In this document: positions 55,435 through 64,000 of the stretch, in pieces
Position numbering within the stretch: the first letter of the stretch is position 1
Layout of the letters: each line of letters starts with the position of its first letter
Assembly (NCBI RefSeq): GCF_014646155.1
Contig: NZ_BMMX01000022.1
Span: 1 to 64,000 of the forward strand
Source: Mangrovihabitans endophyticus
Lineage (GTDB): Bacteria > Actinomycetota > Actinomycetes > Mycobacteriales > Micromonosporaceae
DNA length: 64,000 bases
Direction of reading: 5' to 3'
The notes under the pieces: generated by a model
Seen by the model: the letters and a program-made list of their open reading frames with translations, nothing else
The model's database searches: none
What the model was told of the DNA's origin: nothing
Position numbers and translations under genes: made by a program

Positions 55435-58220
55435 CCAGCGCGGCCGACATGACGAGCCCCGCCGAGCGGTACGCGGCGTCACGGCGGCGGGCGGCCCGGG
55501 CGGCCGGCTTCCCCGCCCTTGAGGACTTCCTGCCCGACGTCGGGTTCGACCTCGACGACTTCCAGCGGCAGGCATGTGAGGCGCTGGAGCGCGGCAGCGG
55601 TGTGCTGGTCTGCGCGCCGACCGGCGCCGGCAAGACGGTGGTCGGCGAGTTCGCCGTGCACCTCGCGCTGCGCTCGCCCGACGCCCGGCAGAAATGCTTC
55701 TACACCACCCCGATCAAGGCGCTGTCCAACCAGAAGTACCACGACCTGGTGGAACGATACGGTCCGGCGCAGGTCGGGCTGCTGACCGGGGACAACGCGA
55801 TCAACGGGGACGCCCCGGTGGTGGTGATGACCACCGAGGTGCTGCGCAACATGCTCTACACCGGTTCGGCCAGCCTGGCCGGGCTGGCCTACGTGGTGAT
55901 GGACGAGGTGCACTACCTCGCCGACCGGTTCCGCGGCGCGGTCTGGGAAGAGGTGATCATCCACCTCCCGGCATCCGTGACGCTGGTGTCGCTGTCCGCC
56001 ACGGTGAGCAACTACGAGGAGTTCGCCGACTGGCTGGTGACGGTCCGCGCCGGGGAGACCGAGGTGGTGGTCAGCGAGCACCGGCCGGTGCCGCTGTGGC
56101 AGCACATGCTGGTCGGGCGGCGGATGTTCGACCTGTTCCACGACGCCGCCGCGGCGCGCAAACATGACGTGCATCCGGAGCTGCTGCGCTACACCCGCGA
56201 GATGCTGCGCCGGCTGGAACTGACCGACCGGGTGGCCGGTCCGGGGTGGCACCGCCGCGGTGGCCGGCCGCGCCGCTGGCAGCCGCCGCCGCGCGCCGAG
56301 GTGGTGGAGCGGCTGGAACGCGCCGACCTGCTGCCCGCCATCCTGTTCATCTTCAGCCGGGCCGGCTGCGACGCCGCCGTCGCGCAGTGCCTGGCCGCCG
56401 GCCTGCGGCTGACGTCGGCGGACGAACGCGCCGAGATCCGCCGCATCGCGCAGGCGCGGGTGGCCGGCATTCCCGGCGAGGATCTGTCCGTGCTGGGCTA
56501 CTGGGAGTGGCTGGACGGCCTGGAACGCGGCGTGGCGGCGCATCACGCCGGGATGCTGCCCGCCTTCAAGGAAGCGGTGGAGGAGTGCTTCGTGCGCGGC
56601 CTGGTCAAGGCCGTGTTCGCCACCGAGACGCTGTCCCTGGGCATCAACATGCCCGCCCGGTGCGTGGTGCTGGAACGGCTGGTGAAGTTCAACGGCGAGG
56701 CGCACGTCGATCTGACCCCGGGGGAGTACACCCAGCTCACCGGGCGGGCCGGCCGCCGCGGCATCGACGTGGAGGGGCACGCCGTGGTGCTCTGGAGCCC
56801 GGAGGTGGACCCCCGGCACGTCGCCGGGCTGGCGTCCACCCGCACCTATCCGCTGCGCTCCTCGTTCCGGCCGTCCTACAACATGGCGGTGAACCTGGTT
56901 GGCACGGTGGGCACCCAGCAGGCCCGCGACCTGCTGGAGTCGTCGTTCGCGCAGTTCCAGGCGGACCGCTCGGTGGTCGGCCTGGCCCGGCAGGTGCAGC
57001 GCAACGTGGACACCATGCAGACCTACGGCGACGACGCGGCCTGTCACCACGGCGACTTCGACGAGTACTTCGCGCTGCGGGTGGCCATCGCGGACCGGGA
57101 ACGTGCCCTCGCCCGGCAGGGCGTGTCGCAGCGGCGCGCGGACGCGGTGTCCTCGTTGGAACGGCTGCGCATCGGCGACGTGATCCGGGTGCCGCAGGGC
57201 CGCCGTGCCGGGCTGGCCGTGGTGGTCGAGCCGCCGGGCGGCGGATTCCATGAGCCCCGGCCGCTGGTGCTCACCCAGGACCGGTGGGCCGGCCGGCTCG
57301 GACCGGCGGACTTCACCGGCCCGGTCGACGTGCTCGACCGCATCCGCGTGCCACGCAACTTCAACCCGCGCTCGCCGGGCGCGCGCCGCGATCTCGCCGC
57401 GCAGGTCAGCGCCACCGGGCATGACCGGCACGGCGCCGGCCGGCGGCAGCGTAACCGCGGTGCGCCGGGCGAGGACCCCGAGGTGGCGCTGCTCAAGGTG
57501 GAGCTGCGGCAGCATCCGTGCCACCGGTGCCCGGACCGGGAGGAGCACGCCCGGTGGGCGGAGCGCAAGCACCGGCTGCAACGCGACACCGACGCGTTGC
57601 GGGCCAAGGTGGCCGGCCGCACCGGATCACTGGCGCGCACCTTCGACCAGGTGTGCGCCGTGCTGACCGACCGCGGCTACCTCACCCCGCAGGGCGAGGT
57701 GACGGCCGACGGCCGGGTGCTGGCGCGCATCTGGACCGAGGCGGACCTGCTGGTCGCCGAGTGCCTGCGCCGTGGGGTCTGGGACGGTCTGGCCCCGGAG
57801 GAACTGGCCGCGGCGGTGTCCATGGTGCTCTACGAGTCGCGGCGCGAGGGCGACGAGCGGGCCTCCGTGCCGCGCGGTGCCACCGCGACCGCGGTGGAGT
57901 CGTGCGCCAAGCTGTGGAGCGAGATCGCCGCGGACGAGGCGGCGCACGCTCTGGCGCTGACCCGCGAGCCCGACCCGGGCTTCGTCTGGCCGATGTACCG
58001 CTGGGCGCGCGGCGAACCGCTCGCCCGGGTGCTGGCCAGCGGGAACAACTACGACGCGGACATGCCGGCCGGGGATTTCGTGCGGTGGGCCCGGCAGGTG
58101 CTGGACCTGTTGAGCCAGATCGCCGAGGCCGCGGCGGCGTCGGAGGGCACCCGGCAGGCGGCACGCAAGGCGATCGGTGCGGTCAACCGCGGTGTCCTCG
58201 CCTATCAGACCGGGTTGTGA
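55431..58220 (+). CDS. helY: Ski2/Mtr4-like DEAD/DEAH RNA helicase HelY
   Basis: A 929-aa helicase of the Ski2-like family. Walker A is APTGAGKT (62-69), DEVH box at 158-161, SLSATV (motif III) at about 193, then a helicase C-terminal domain with FATETLSLGINMPARCVV and QLTGRAGRRGID. C-terminal helical domains (DSH-like, QHPCHRCPDREEHARWAERKHRLQRD...) follow. Its relative in M. tuberculosis is HelY (Rv2092c), in the same position after tatC. It probably unwinds structured RNA for decay. Start at the ATG 55431, coupled to an upstream 11-aa leader. Ends 105 bp before the M1 peptidase. Confidence 0.9.
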   Translation: MTSAADMTSPAERYAASRRRAARAAGFPALEDFLPDVGFDLDDFQRQACEALERGSGVLVCAPTGAGKTVVGEFAVHLALRSPDARQKCFYTTPIKALSNQKYHDLVERYGPAQVGLLTGDNAINGDAPVVVMTTEVLRNMLYTGSASLAGLAYVVMDEVHYLADRFRGAVWEEVIIHLPASVTLVSLSATVSNYEEFADWLVTVRAGETEVVVSEHRPVPLWQHMLVGRRMFDLFHDAAAARKHDVHPELLRYTREMLRRLELTDRVAGPGWHRRGGRPRRWQPPPRAEVVERLERADLLPAILFIFSRAGCDAAVAQCLAAGLRLTSADERAEIRRIAQARVAGIPGEDLSVLGYWEWLDGLERGVAAHHAGMLPAFKEAVEECFVRGLVKAVFATETLSLGINMPARCVVLERLVKFNGEAHVDLTPGEYTQLTGRAGRRGIDVEGHAVVLWSPEVDPRHVAGLASTRTYPLRSSFRPSYNMAVNLVGTVGTQQARDLLESSFAQFQADRSVVGLARQVQRNVDTMQTYGDDAACHHGDFDEYFALRVAIADRERALARQGVSQRRADAVSSLERLRIGDVIRVPQGRRAGLAVVVEPPGGGFHEPRPLVLTQDRWAGRLGPADFTGPVDVLDRIRVPRNFNPRSPGARRDLAAQVSATGHDRHGAGRRQRNRGAPGEDPEVALLKVELRQHPCHRCPDREEHARWAERKHRLQRDTDALRAKVAGRTGSLARTFDQVCAVLTDRGYLTPQGEVTADGRVLARIWTEADLLVAECLRRGVWDGLAPEELAAAVSMVLYESRREGDERASVPRGATATAVESCAKLWSEIAADEAAHALALTREPDPGFVWPMYRWARGEPLARVLASGNNYDADMPAGDFVRWARQVLDLLSQIAEAAAASEGTRQAARKAIGAVNRGVLAYQTGL

Positions 58221-58325
58221 CCGGCCCGGGAAAATCCGGCCGCGGATCCACTGTTTTCGATAGATTGAGCCGACTCGTCCACGTCGGACCGCGACCCGGT
58301 CCGCCGACGGAAGGAACGCTCGATC

Positions 58326-59813
58326 GTGCGACGACTACTGGTGGCCGCCGGCGTCACCGCGCTGGCCCTGGCCGGGACGGCGGCCCCCGCCGCCGCGGCG
58401 CCCGCACCCGGCGGTGCCGGGCTCGGTGACAGATACTTCCCGGATTACGGCAACGGAGGCTACGACGTCTCCCACTACGACATCCGGCTGCGCTACTACC
58501 CGGGCGAGGACCGGCTGACCGGCACCACCACGATCCTGGCCACCGCGACAAGCGACCTGAGCTCCTTCGACCTCGACTTCATCCTGGACACCGAGTCCGT
58601 GCTGGTGAACAACCGGCCGGCCGGCTTCGCCCGTCAGGGCGACCACGAACTGGTGGTCACCCCGTCGCGCACGCTGTCCGAGGGGCAGGCGATGACGATC
58701 GTGGTGCAATACTCCGGGGTGCCGTCCACGAAGGTCGCGGCCGGATACACGGCCTGGATCAGGACGCCCGACGGCGCGCTCGCGGTGGGCGAACCGGAAG
58801 AGGCGTGGTGGTGGTTCCCGAGCAACGACCACCCCAGTGACAAGGCCACCTTCGACGTCTCGGTGGCGGTGCCCGACGGCGTCGAGGTGATCAGCAACGG
58901 CGTGCAGCCGCGCAACCCGACGCAGGAGCTGCTGGGCTGGACCCGGTGGTACTGGCGCTCCGCCCAGCCCCAGGCGACCTACCTGGCGTCGCTGGCGATC
59001 GGGCAGTACGACATCACCCGCGACGTGACCCCGGACGGCATCCCGGTGATCAACGCGTACTCCACCAGCCTGCCCCCGGCGTACGACGCCGCCGCGCGGG
59101 CCAGCGTGGAACGCACCGCCGAGATCGTCGCGTGGGAGAGCAGCGTGTTCGGGCCGTGGCCGTTCGAGGCCCAGGGCGGCGTGGTCGCCCCGCCGGACAC
59201 CCTCGGGTTCGCCCTGGAGAACCAGACCCGCCCCAACTATTCGGCGGCGTTCTTCCGGGCCGGCGCCAACCCGTACGTGATCGTGCACGAGAACGCGCAC
59301 CAGTGGTTCGGCGACGCCGTCTCGGTCGGGCAGTGGCGCGACATCTGGCTCAACGAGGGCTTCTCCAGCTACGCCGAGTGGCTGTGGTCGGAGAAGCAGG
59401 GCGAGGGCACCACGGACGAGATCTTCGACTATCTGTACGCCGCCGAGCCCGCGCAGTTCTGGACCGTGCCGCCGGGTGATCCGGGCGCGCCGCGCCTGTT
59501 CAACGGCGCCGTCTACGACCGGGGCGCGATGACGCTGCACCGGCTCCGCAAGCTGATCGGCGACGACGACTTCTTCACGCTGTTGCGCACCTGGGTGAAA
59601 CGGCACCGGTACGACGACGCCACCACCGCCCGGTTCATCGCACTCGCCGAGAACATCTCCGGCCGATCGCTCGACGACTTCTTCCAGACATGGCTGTACA
59701 CCCCGGCCAAGCCGGCCCTGGCCGCCGCCGCCCGGTCCGCGGCGGCACCCGGCGTTGCGCCGCGGTCGTGGGCGGCCATCGACGGTGTCCATCAGTTGGT
59801 GCGGGAGAACTGA
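58326..59813 (+). CDS. Secreted M1-family metallopeptidase
   Basis: A 495-aa protein with a Sec signal peptide (MRRLLVAAGVTALALAGTAAPAAA). The N-terminal beta-sandwich (about 35-225) leads to the catalytic domain: HENAHQWFGD with His321/Glu322/His325 and the third ligand Glu344 in LNEGFSSYAEW, and a catalytic Tyr further on. The exopeptidase motif, usually GxMEN, reads GFALEN. It is shorter than aminopeptidase N (~850 aa) and lacks its C-terminal helical domain, as in other small secreted M1 members. GGAAGGAA precedes the GTG start. Confidence 0.85.
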   Translation: MRRLLVAAGVTALALAGTAAPAAAAPAPGGAGLGDRYFPDYGNGGYDVSHYDIRLRYYPGEDRLTGTTTILATATSDLSSFDLDFILDTESVLVNNRPAGFARQGDHELVVTPSRTLSEGQAMTIVVQYSGVPSTKVAAGYTAWIRTPDGALAVGEPEEAWWWFPSNDHPSDKATFDVSVAVPDGVEVISNGVQPRNPTQELLGWTRWYWRSAQPQATYLASLAIGQYDITRDVTPDGIPVINAYSTSLPPAYDAAARASVERTAEIVAWESSVFGPWPFEAQGGVVAPPDTLGFALENQTRPNYSAAFFRAGANPYVIVHENAHQWFGDAVSVGQWRDIWLNEGFSSYAEWLWSEKQGEGTTDEIFDYLYAAEPAQFWTVPPGDPGAPRLFNGAVYDRGAMTLHRLRKLIGDDDFFTLLRTWVKRHRYDDATTARFIALAENISGRSLDDFFQTWLYTPAKPALAAAARSAAAPGVAPRSWAAIDGVHQLVREN

Positions 59814-59837
59814 GGTCCACCCCGCGCCGCACTCGCG

Positions 59838-59865
59838 GCCCGCACCGGCGCCGTCCGGTGCGGGC
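59838..59865. terminator. Hairpin between convergent M1 peptidase and cyclase-like genes
   Basis: Perfect 11-bp arms GCCCGCACCGG/CCGGTGCGGGC around a 6-nt loop; the right arm ends at the base before the cyclase-like stop codon. Bidirectional terminator. Confidence 0.8.
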
Positions 59866-60453
59866 TCACGCGGCCCGCGCCATGACCAGGTGGCTGATCA
59901 CCGGGACGCCGACGCCCTTGAGCGCGGTGGGCTCGGTGCGCACCGGGCCGGGCGGGGCGCCGCCCGCGGCGTACGCCGCCGGGCCGATATGCACCTCACC
60001 CGGCCCGGCCAGGTCGCACAGCCGGGCGGCCACGTTCACCGCGCGGCCCCACACCCCGAAACCGGCCGGTGGCCACGACGGCGTGACGAACACCTCGCCG
60101 AACTCCAGCCCGACGTGCACGGACGGGCGCACCACCTCGGTGCCGCCCGCGGCCACCAGGTCCAGGCCCGCCCGGATCGCCCGGCCGGGCTCGTCGCCGA
60201 GCGTCTCGTCCAGCCCGAACACGCACATGAAGCCGTCGCCGAGCACCTGCTGGATCCGGCCGCCGTGCCGCTGCACGACGGCCACCAGGTCGTCCATGAG
60301 CGGGCGGACGACCTGATAGACGATCTCCGGCTCGACGGCCTCGACGAGCTGCGTGAAGCCGGACAGGTCGGCGAAGAGCACCGCGGCCCGGCGCCGTTGC
60401 CCGCAGGAGCGGTCCGGTGCGGCGGTGCGGCGGTCTGACGATGCAGCGTCCAC
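59866..60453 (-). CDS. Class III adenylate/guanylate cyclase-like domain protein
   Basis: A 195-aa stand-alone cyclase domain: metal-binding Asp residues in VLFADLSGFTQLVE and QVLGDGFMCVFG, and transition-state Asn/Arg in GRAVNVAARL. The substrate-specifying Asp before VNxAAR is replaced (VWGRAVNVAAR), so the nucleotide, or activity itself, is uncertain. No sensor domain, so it could be controlled by a partner. It follows the TPR-CHAT gene on the same strand after 55 bp and may be co-transcribed. Confidence 0.75.
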   Translation of the reverse strand: MDAASSDRRTAAPDRSCGQRRRAAVLFADLSGFTQLVEAVEPEIVYQVVRPLMDDLVAVVQRHGGRIQQVLGDGFMCVFGLDETLGDEPGRAIRAGLDLVAAGGTEVVRPSVHVGLEFGEVFVTPSWPPAGFGVWGRAVNVAARLCDLAGPGEVHIGPAAYAAGGAPPGPVRTEPTALKGVGVPVISHLVMARAA

Positions 60454-60508
60454 GAGGATTCAGAGCATCGCGACGCCCGGGTGATACGTCACACTTGCGC
60501 GTTCACTC

Positions 60509-63163
60509 TCAGGCGGCGCCGTAGGCACTGAACGTGCACCAGTTCACGTACGCCGCCGGGGACGTGCGATCGATGCGCTCCCGGGCGGCGTGCAGGCCGT
60601 GCGCGAGCGTACGTCCCTGGGAGAGCTGCTCGTGCAGCGCGTGCATGAGGTCCACCGCGGCCACGTCCGGCACCGCCGCGACGCTGGCCACCACGCCCGC
60701 GGTGCCCCGGGCCAGCAGCGAGCTGATGAACCCGACCACCTCGTTGCCGGCGTACGCCACATCCGCCCCGGACTGGCAGGACGCCAGCACCAGGCGGTGC
60801 GGCGCGGCGCCGCTGGTCTGCAACTCCTGCACGGTCAGCGGCCCGTCGCTGAGCACCAGCGAGGAGAACAGCGGATTGTCCGCGCGCAGCCATCCGTGAC
60901 AGGCCAGGTGGACCAGGTCGGCGCCGTCCAGGCGGCGCAGCACCTCCGCGGCCGTGCTGTGCGGCGGCACCAGCGCCGCGGCGTCCGGGTAGAGACCGCG
61001 AAGCCGGCGCACCTCGTCCGAGGCGCCGGGCAGATTCGGGCCCTCCACCAGCACCACCGGGCCGCCGCCGGGGCGGCTCCCGGCCGCCGCGCGGGTGCGC
61101 GCCCACATCCCGGCCGACGGCGCCAGCGACACCGGCGCGTCCCACAGCGCCGACCACGGGATCCCGTGCAGGTGCCCGACCGGGACCACCACCAGCTCCG
61201 CGCCGCCGGGCAAGCCGAGCGGATCGAACAGCAGCCCGCGCAACGCGGCCAGCCGCGAGTCCGCCGACAGCCGGGCCGCGGCCAGCGACGACTCCGGCAG
61301 TGATTGGGTCATCCGGCGCAGCGCGAAGAACAGGGTGCGCATCCGGTCCAGCACCGCCGACGCCGGGCCCAGCGTCACCAGGCGGCTGCGGCGGCGCTCC
61401 ACCACCACCGCGATCAGGGTGCCGCCCAGCACGGCGTACTCGACCAGTACCCGGGAGCCGAGCCGGTCCCGCAGTTGCGCCGGACGCAGGGTGGTGTCGA
61501 CTGCGCGGTCCGGGCTGCGCCGCCGCCAGCTCGACCGGCGGATCCGGTCCTCCAGGGATTTCAGCCGTGCGCTCACCGGGTCCGGGGTGCCGACCACCCG
61601 CTCCGCGGAGGCCACCGTCTCCAGCTCGGCGTGGATGCCGCGCAGCTTCTCCAGGTCCTCCGGGTCCACGCCGCCGGGCGGTTCGACGGCCAGCAGCGCC
61701 GCTGCGCGGGTCCGTTCCATCCAGGACAGCGCCTGCATCGCGGACCCGTTGCGCACCACCACGCCCAGCGCGAGCTGGCCCAGTTCGGCGCCGTGCCCGG
61801 ACGCGAGCGCCCGCAGCTCGACCGACGGCAGCGCGGTCCGGTGCCGGCTCAGGTCGTTCAGCCCGCGGCGGCAGTGCGCGAGCACCGCGCCGTCGTCGGC
61901 GGTCAGCGACGCGGCCATCGCGGCGGCCACGCTGCCCCGCATCCGCACCAGCACCGGAAGGCGGCGCGCCAGGTCGGCGGCGTGCCGCAACGCGGACACC
62001 GCGTCCCGCTCGCGGCCCAGCAGCGCCGCGATCCGGCCGGTGATGCTGTACGCGTCCACCGCGTACGACCAGGTGCGCTGCGCCTCCAGACGGCGGCACA
62101 CCCGGCGGGCCTGGCGCAGATCGTCCGCGGTGGCGGCACCGGCCCGCAGGCGCGCCTCGGCGCGCACCAGCGTCGCGCGCGCGGTCCAGGTGGGTCGACG
62201 TTGCCGGCGGAACGTCTGGGCCGCGGCGCCCGCGGCCGTCTCCGCGTCGCCGGCATCACCGGAGAGCAGCGCGAGCTGAGCCACCCGCAACTGCGCCTCG
62301 GCACCCATCAGCGGCACCCCGCTGATCCGGAATTCGTCGGCGGCGGACCGGGCGGCCGACGCGGCCTCCGGGATCAGGCGCAGGTCCATCAGCGCGTCGG
62401 CGTACTCCACATACAGCTCGCCCAGCGGCAGCCCGGCCGCCTCGTGCGCCTGGGTGGCCTGCTCGAACAGCCGCAACCCCTCGGTGAGCCGTCCGGCGTG
62501 CACGGTCACCCAGGCGCGGCTCTGCAACACCGTGGCCACCTGTGACGGCCCGACCCGCGGCGCGATCCGGCCGGCCTGGTCGAGCAGGCGCAGGGCGTCC
62601 GCGTACCGGCCGTGCTGCGCCTCGATCAACGCCAGGTTGTTGCCCGCGGCCACCAGGAACCGGCCGGTGGTGGGCGCGGCCAGCACCACCCGGTACGCGT
62701 CGGCGGCCGGAGCGAGCAGTCCGACGTTCTGGTCCAGCACCGCACGCTGGAAGATCAGCTCCACCCCGCGCGGCCCGGACACCAGGGGAGAGGCGAGATC
62801 CAGGTCACGCCGCGCCCCGGTGATGTTGCCGAGTTCCTGCTTCACCGAGGACCGTGTCATCAGCACCTCGGCCAGGGTGGCGGACAGTCGGTGCCGCCGG
62901 GCGACCGCGGCGGCCTCGTCCAGCAGCCGCTTGGCCTCGGCGGCGTTGAACTGGGCACGCTGCGCCCAGGCGACCGCGCGCAGCGCCACCGCGAGTGCCT
63001 CCGGGGGTCCCGCGCGGCGGGCCAGCCGCACCAGATCGGCCGCGACCGGCCCGAACCGCTGGGGATCCGACACCGCGCCCTCAAAAACACGCCGGGCATG
63101 TATCACGAGGTCGACGGGCGTCTCTTCTAGGTCGGCCAAGAGACCCACTTCCGCGCTGGGCAC
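60509..63163 (-). CDS. TPR-CHAT protein (caspase-like protease)
   Basis: About 884 aa. The N-terminal ~500 residues are TPR-like helical repeats (AAEAKRLLDEAAAVARRHRL, YADALRLLDQAGRIA, and others). The C-terminal ~270 residues form a CHAT domain, with catalytic His756 in LVHLACHGWLRADN and Cys796 in RLVLASCQSGAD, the caspase-like dyad. CHAT proteases with TPRs cleave specific partners in bacterial immunity and death pathways. The start is uncertain: GTG 63163, 63148 and 63106 are possible. The frame stays open further upstream but would overlap the divergent subtilase gene. Numbering assumes 63163. Confidence 0.8.
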   Translation of the reverse strand: MPSAEVGLLADLEETPVDLVIHARRVFEGAVSDPQRFGPVAADLVRLARRAGPPEALAVALRAVAWAQRAQFNAAEAKRLLDEAAAVARRHRLSATLAEVLMTRSSVKQELGNITGARRDLDLASPLVSGPRGVELIFQRAVLDQNVGLLAPAADAYRVVLAAPTTGRFLVAAGNNLALIEAQHGRYADALRLLDQAGRIAPRVGPSQVATVLQSRAWVTVHAGRLTEGLRLFEQATQAHEAAGLPLGELYVEYADALMDLRLIPEAASAARSAADEFRISGVPLMGAEAQLRVAQLALLSGDAGDAETAAGAAAQTFRRQRRPTWTARATLVRAEARLRAGAATADDLRQARRVCRRLEAQRTWSYAVDAYSITGRIAALLGRERDAVSALRHAADLARRLPVLVRMRGSVAAAMAASLTADDGAVLAHCRRGLNDLSRHRTALPSVELRALASGHGAELGQLALGVVVRNGSAMQALSWMERTRAAALLAVEPPGGVDPEDLEKLRGIHAELETVASAERVVGTPDPVSARLKSLEDRIRRSSWRRRSPDRAVDTTLRPAQLRDRLGSRVLVEYAVLGGTLIAVVVERRRSRLVTLGPASAVLDRMRTLFFALRRMTQSLPESSLAAARLSADSRLAALRGLLFDPLGLPGGAELVVVPVGHLHGIPWSALWDAPVSLAPSAGMWARTRAAAGSRPGGGPVVLVEGPNLPGASDEVRRLRGLYPDAAALVPPHSTAAEVLRRLDGADLVHLACHGWLRADNPLFSSLVLSDGPLTVQELQTSGAAPHRLVLASCQSGADVAYAGNEVVGFISSLLARGTAGVVASVAAVPDVAAVDLMHALHEQLSQGRTLAHGLHAARERIDRTSPAAYVNWCTFSAYGAA

Positions 63164-63193
63164 GCATCGAGAGAGAGCAGGGACAGGAGCGAG

Positions 63194-64000
63194 ATGAAGT
63201 TCGAGAAAGACTGGCTGGGATACGCTTTCGAGGGCGACTATCCCGAATCCTACGGTCCCGACGACACGGCGCGGCTGCGCACCGTCCTGCAGCAGCAGCT
63301 CGGCCAACTGGGGCAGGGCGGCGCCACCACCGACGACCGGCTGCTGGGCATCCTGATCGGACGCCGGTGCGCGAACTCGGGCCGCTCCCAGATCGAGGCG
63401 CGCGGCCGGCGCGACGGTTCCCTGTGCATGGTCGCCCGCGGTGAGATGGTGCTGCCCGCGGCGGACGCGCCGATGGTCCAGCACCTGCTCGGGGCGTTCC
63501 AGCCGCCGCCGGCGGGCGCTGCCAAGCCGGGCGCGCATCTGCGCCTGCGCCAGCGTGAGGTGGGCCCGTCCGAGGTGGACCGGACCATCGACGCGGTCGC
63601 CGCGGCCCGGGTCACCGCATGGCCCAACTACATGGCCGCGATGGCCGCGGTGTCCAAGGGGGTCGGCGGCCCCGAGCCCGCGCCGGCGCCGGGCACCATG
63701 GCGGAGCTGACCGCCGGCCTGGGACCGGCGCTGCGCACGGTCCGGGTCGGCGTCATCGACACCGGCATCACCCAGGACCTGCGCGGCGACGAGTGGCTGA
63801 CCGGCGTGCCGCGCGAGGACGACAACATCGACCCGCTGGACCAGTTGCCGGCCGGGCCGGACGGACTGCTGGACTACCAGGCCGGGCACGGCACCTTCGT
63901 GGCCGGCGTCATCCAGCGGGTGGCGCCGCACGCGGACATACGGATGTACCGCGCGGCCGACAGCGACGGCTTCGCCACCGACCACGACATCGCCGAGGCC
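63194..64000 (+). CDS. Subtilisin-like (S8) protease, 3'-truncated by window
   Basis: The first 269 residues of a serine protease that runs off the right edge. A N-terminal ~170 residues of unknown fold (MKFEKDWLGYAFEGDYPESYG...) precede the subtilase core: catalytic Asp in VRVGVIDTGITQDL and His in YQAGHGTFVAGVIQRVAPHADI; the Ser lies outside. No signal peptide is seen, so it may work in the cytoplasm. AGGAG lies 5 nt before the ATG at 63194. The gene is divergent from the TPR-CHAT gene, 30 bp away. Confidence 0.8.
   Translation, partial: MKFEKDWLGYAFEGDYPESYGPDDTARLRTVLQQQLGQLGQGGATTDDRLLGILIGRRCANSGRSQIEARGRRDGSLCMVARGEMVLPAADAPMVQHLLGAFQPPPAGAAKPGAHLRLRQREVGPSEVDRTIDAVAAARVTAWPNYMAAMAAVSKGVGGPEPAPAPGTMAELTAGLGPALRTVRVGVIDTGITQDLRGDEWLTGVPREDDNIDPLDQLPAGPDGLLDYQAGHGTFVAGVIQRVAPHADIRMYRAADSDGFATDHDIAEA

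Noticed and set aside
63164..63985. Extension of the CHAT reading frame upstream on the minus strand
   Set aside because: It is antisense to the subtilase gene, which has clear catalytic motifs and a ribosome binding site. The open frame there is a by-product of high GC.
1..64000. tRNA, rRNA, insertion sequences, prophage or integration sites
   Set aside because: I looked for conserved tRNA/rRNA sequences, transposase motifs and flanking repeats and saw none. A tRNAscan/Infernal search would be decisive.

Overview
The window is high-GC actinobacterial DNA on the chromosome. It carries a complete Pup-proteasome locus in the order arc, dop, pup, prcB, prcA, pafA, then pafB, pafC, tatA, tatC, a diacylglycerol-kinase-like gene and helY. 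Flanking genes (trmI, a RecB-like Fe-S nuclease, a site-2 protease, a PAC2 protein) follow the order known around the mycobacterial and streptomycete proteasome loci. An F420-type oxidoreductase, SCO1664/DUF3090 family genes and a DUF6244-like helical protein fit Actinobacteria, and Micromonosporaceae is my best guess; the family-level call is inference. No rRNA, tRNA, CRISPR array, insertion sequence or prophage was seen.

Layout. 1-2.5 kb: 3' part of a Pro/Ala-rich repeat protein, then a STAS+HATPase anti-sigma-type regulator. 2.6-6.8 kb: an ABC exporter and an accessory SecA2 ATPase, closed by a 44-bp perfect palindrome. 6.8-12.2 kb: housekeeping and orphan genes (DUF3500, cupin, receiver-less OmpR-type regulator, P-loop-less kinase-like protein, TraR/DksA zinc finger, DUF72, class IV aminotransferase). 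12.4-13.9 kb: a small peptide gene made of three 22-residue repeats, followed 10 nt later by a JmjC/cupin-8 oxygenase; this looks like an undescribed peptide-modification pair. 13.9-18.4 kb: a tightly coupled four-gene minus-strand operon (small helical-hairpin protein, 300-aa protein, FtsK/EccC-like ATPase with one live and two degenerate P-loops, coiled-coil membrane protein). 18.6-35.3 kb: NYN nuclease, LysR, hemerythrin, M20 peptidase, aldo/keto reductase, LLM oxidoreductase, the phosphatase/DUF3090/SCO1664 set, GntR regulator, methyltransferase, PAC2, APH-like kinase, secreted zinc peptidase, HAD phosphatase, and an RHH regulator with DUF4097.

35.3-58.2 kb is the proteasome neighbourhood. 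Strong hairpins after arc, pup and prcA, together with separate -10 boxes, suggest that arc, dop-pup, prcBA and pafA are separate transcription units. Pup is deamidated by Dop at its C-terminal Gln and ligated by PafA. ARC unfolds pupylated proteins into the PrcBA chamber. PafBC is a WYL regulator pair linked in mycobacteria to the DNA-damage response. TatA/TatC form the folded-protein export pore. 58.3-64 kb: a secreted M1-type peptidase, a class III cyclase-like domain, and a TPR-CHAT (caspase-like) protein divergent from a subtilisin-like protease that runs off the window.

About twenty genes have a TANNNT -10 box 6-9 nt before the start codon and no Shine-Dalgarno sequence, which is the signature of leaderless transcripts. 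I used this to choose many starts. All functional calls rest on reading motifs by eye; no database search was possible.
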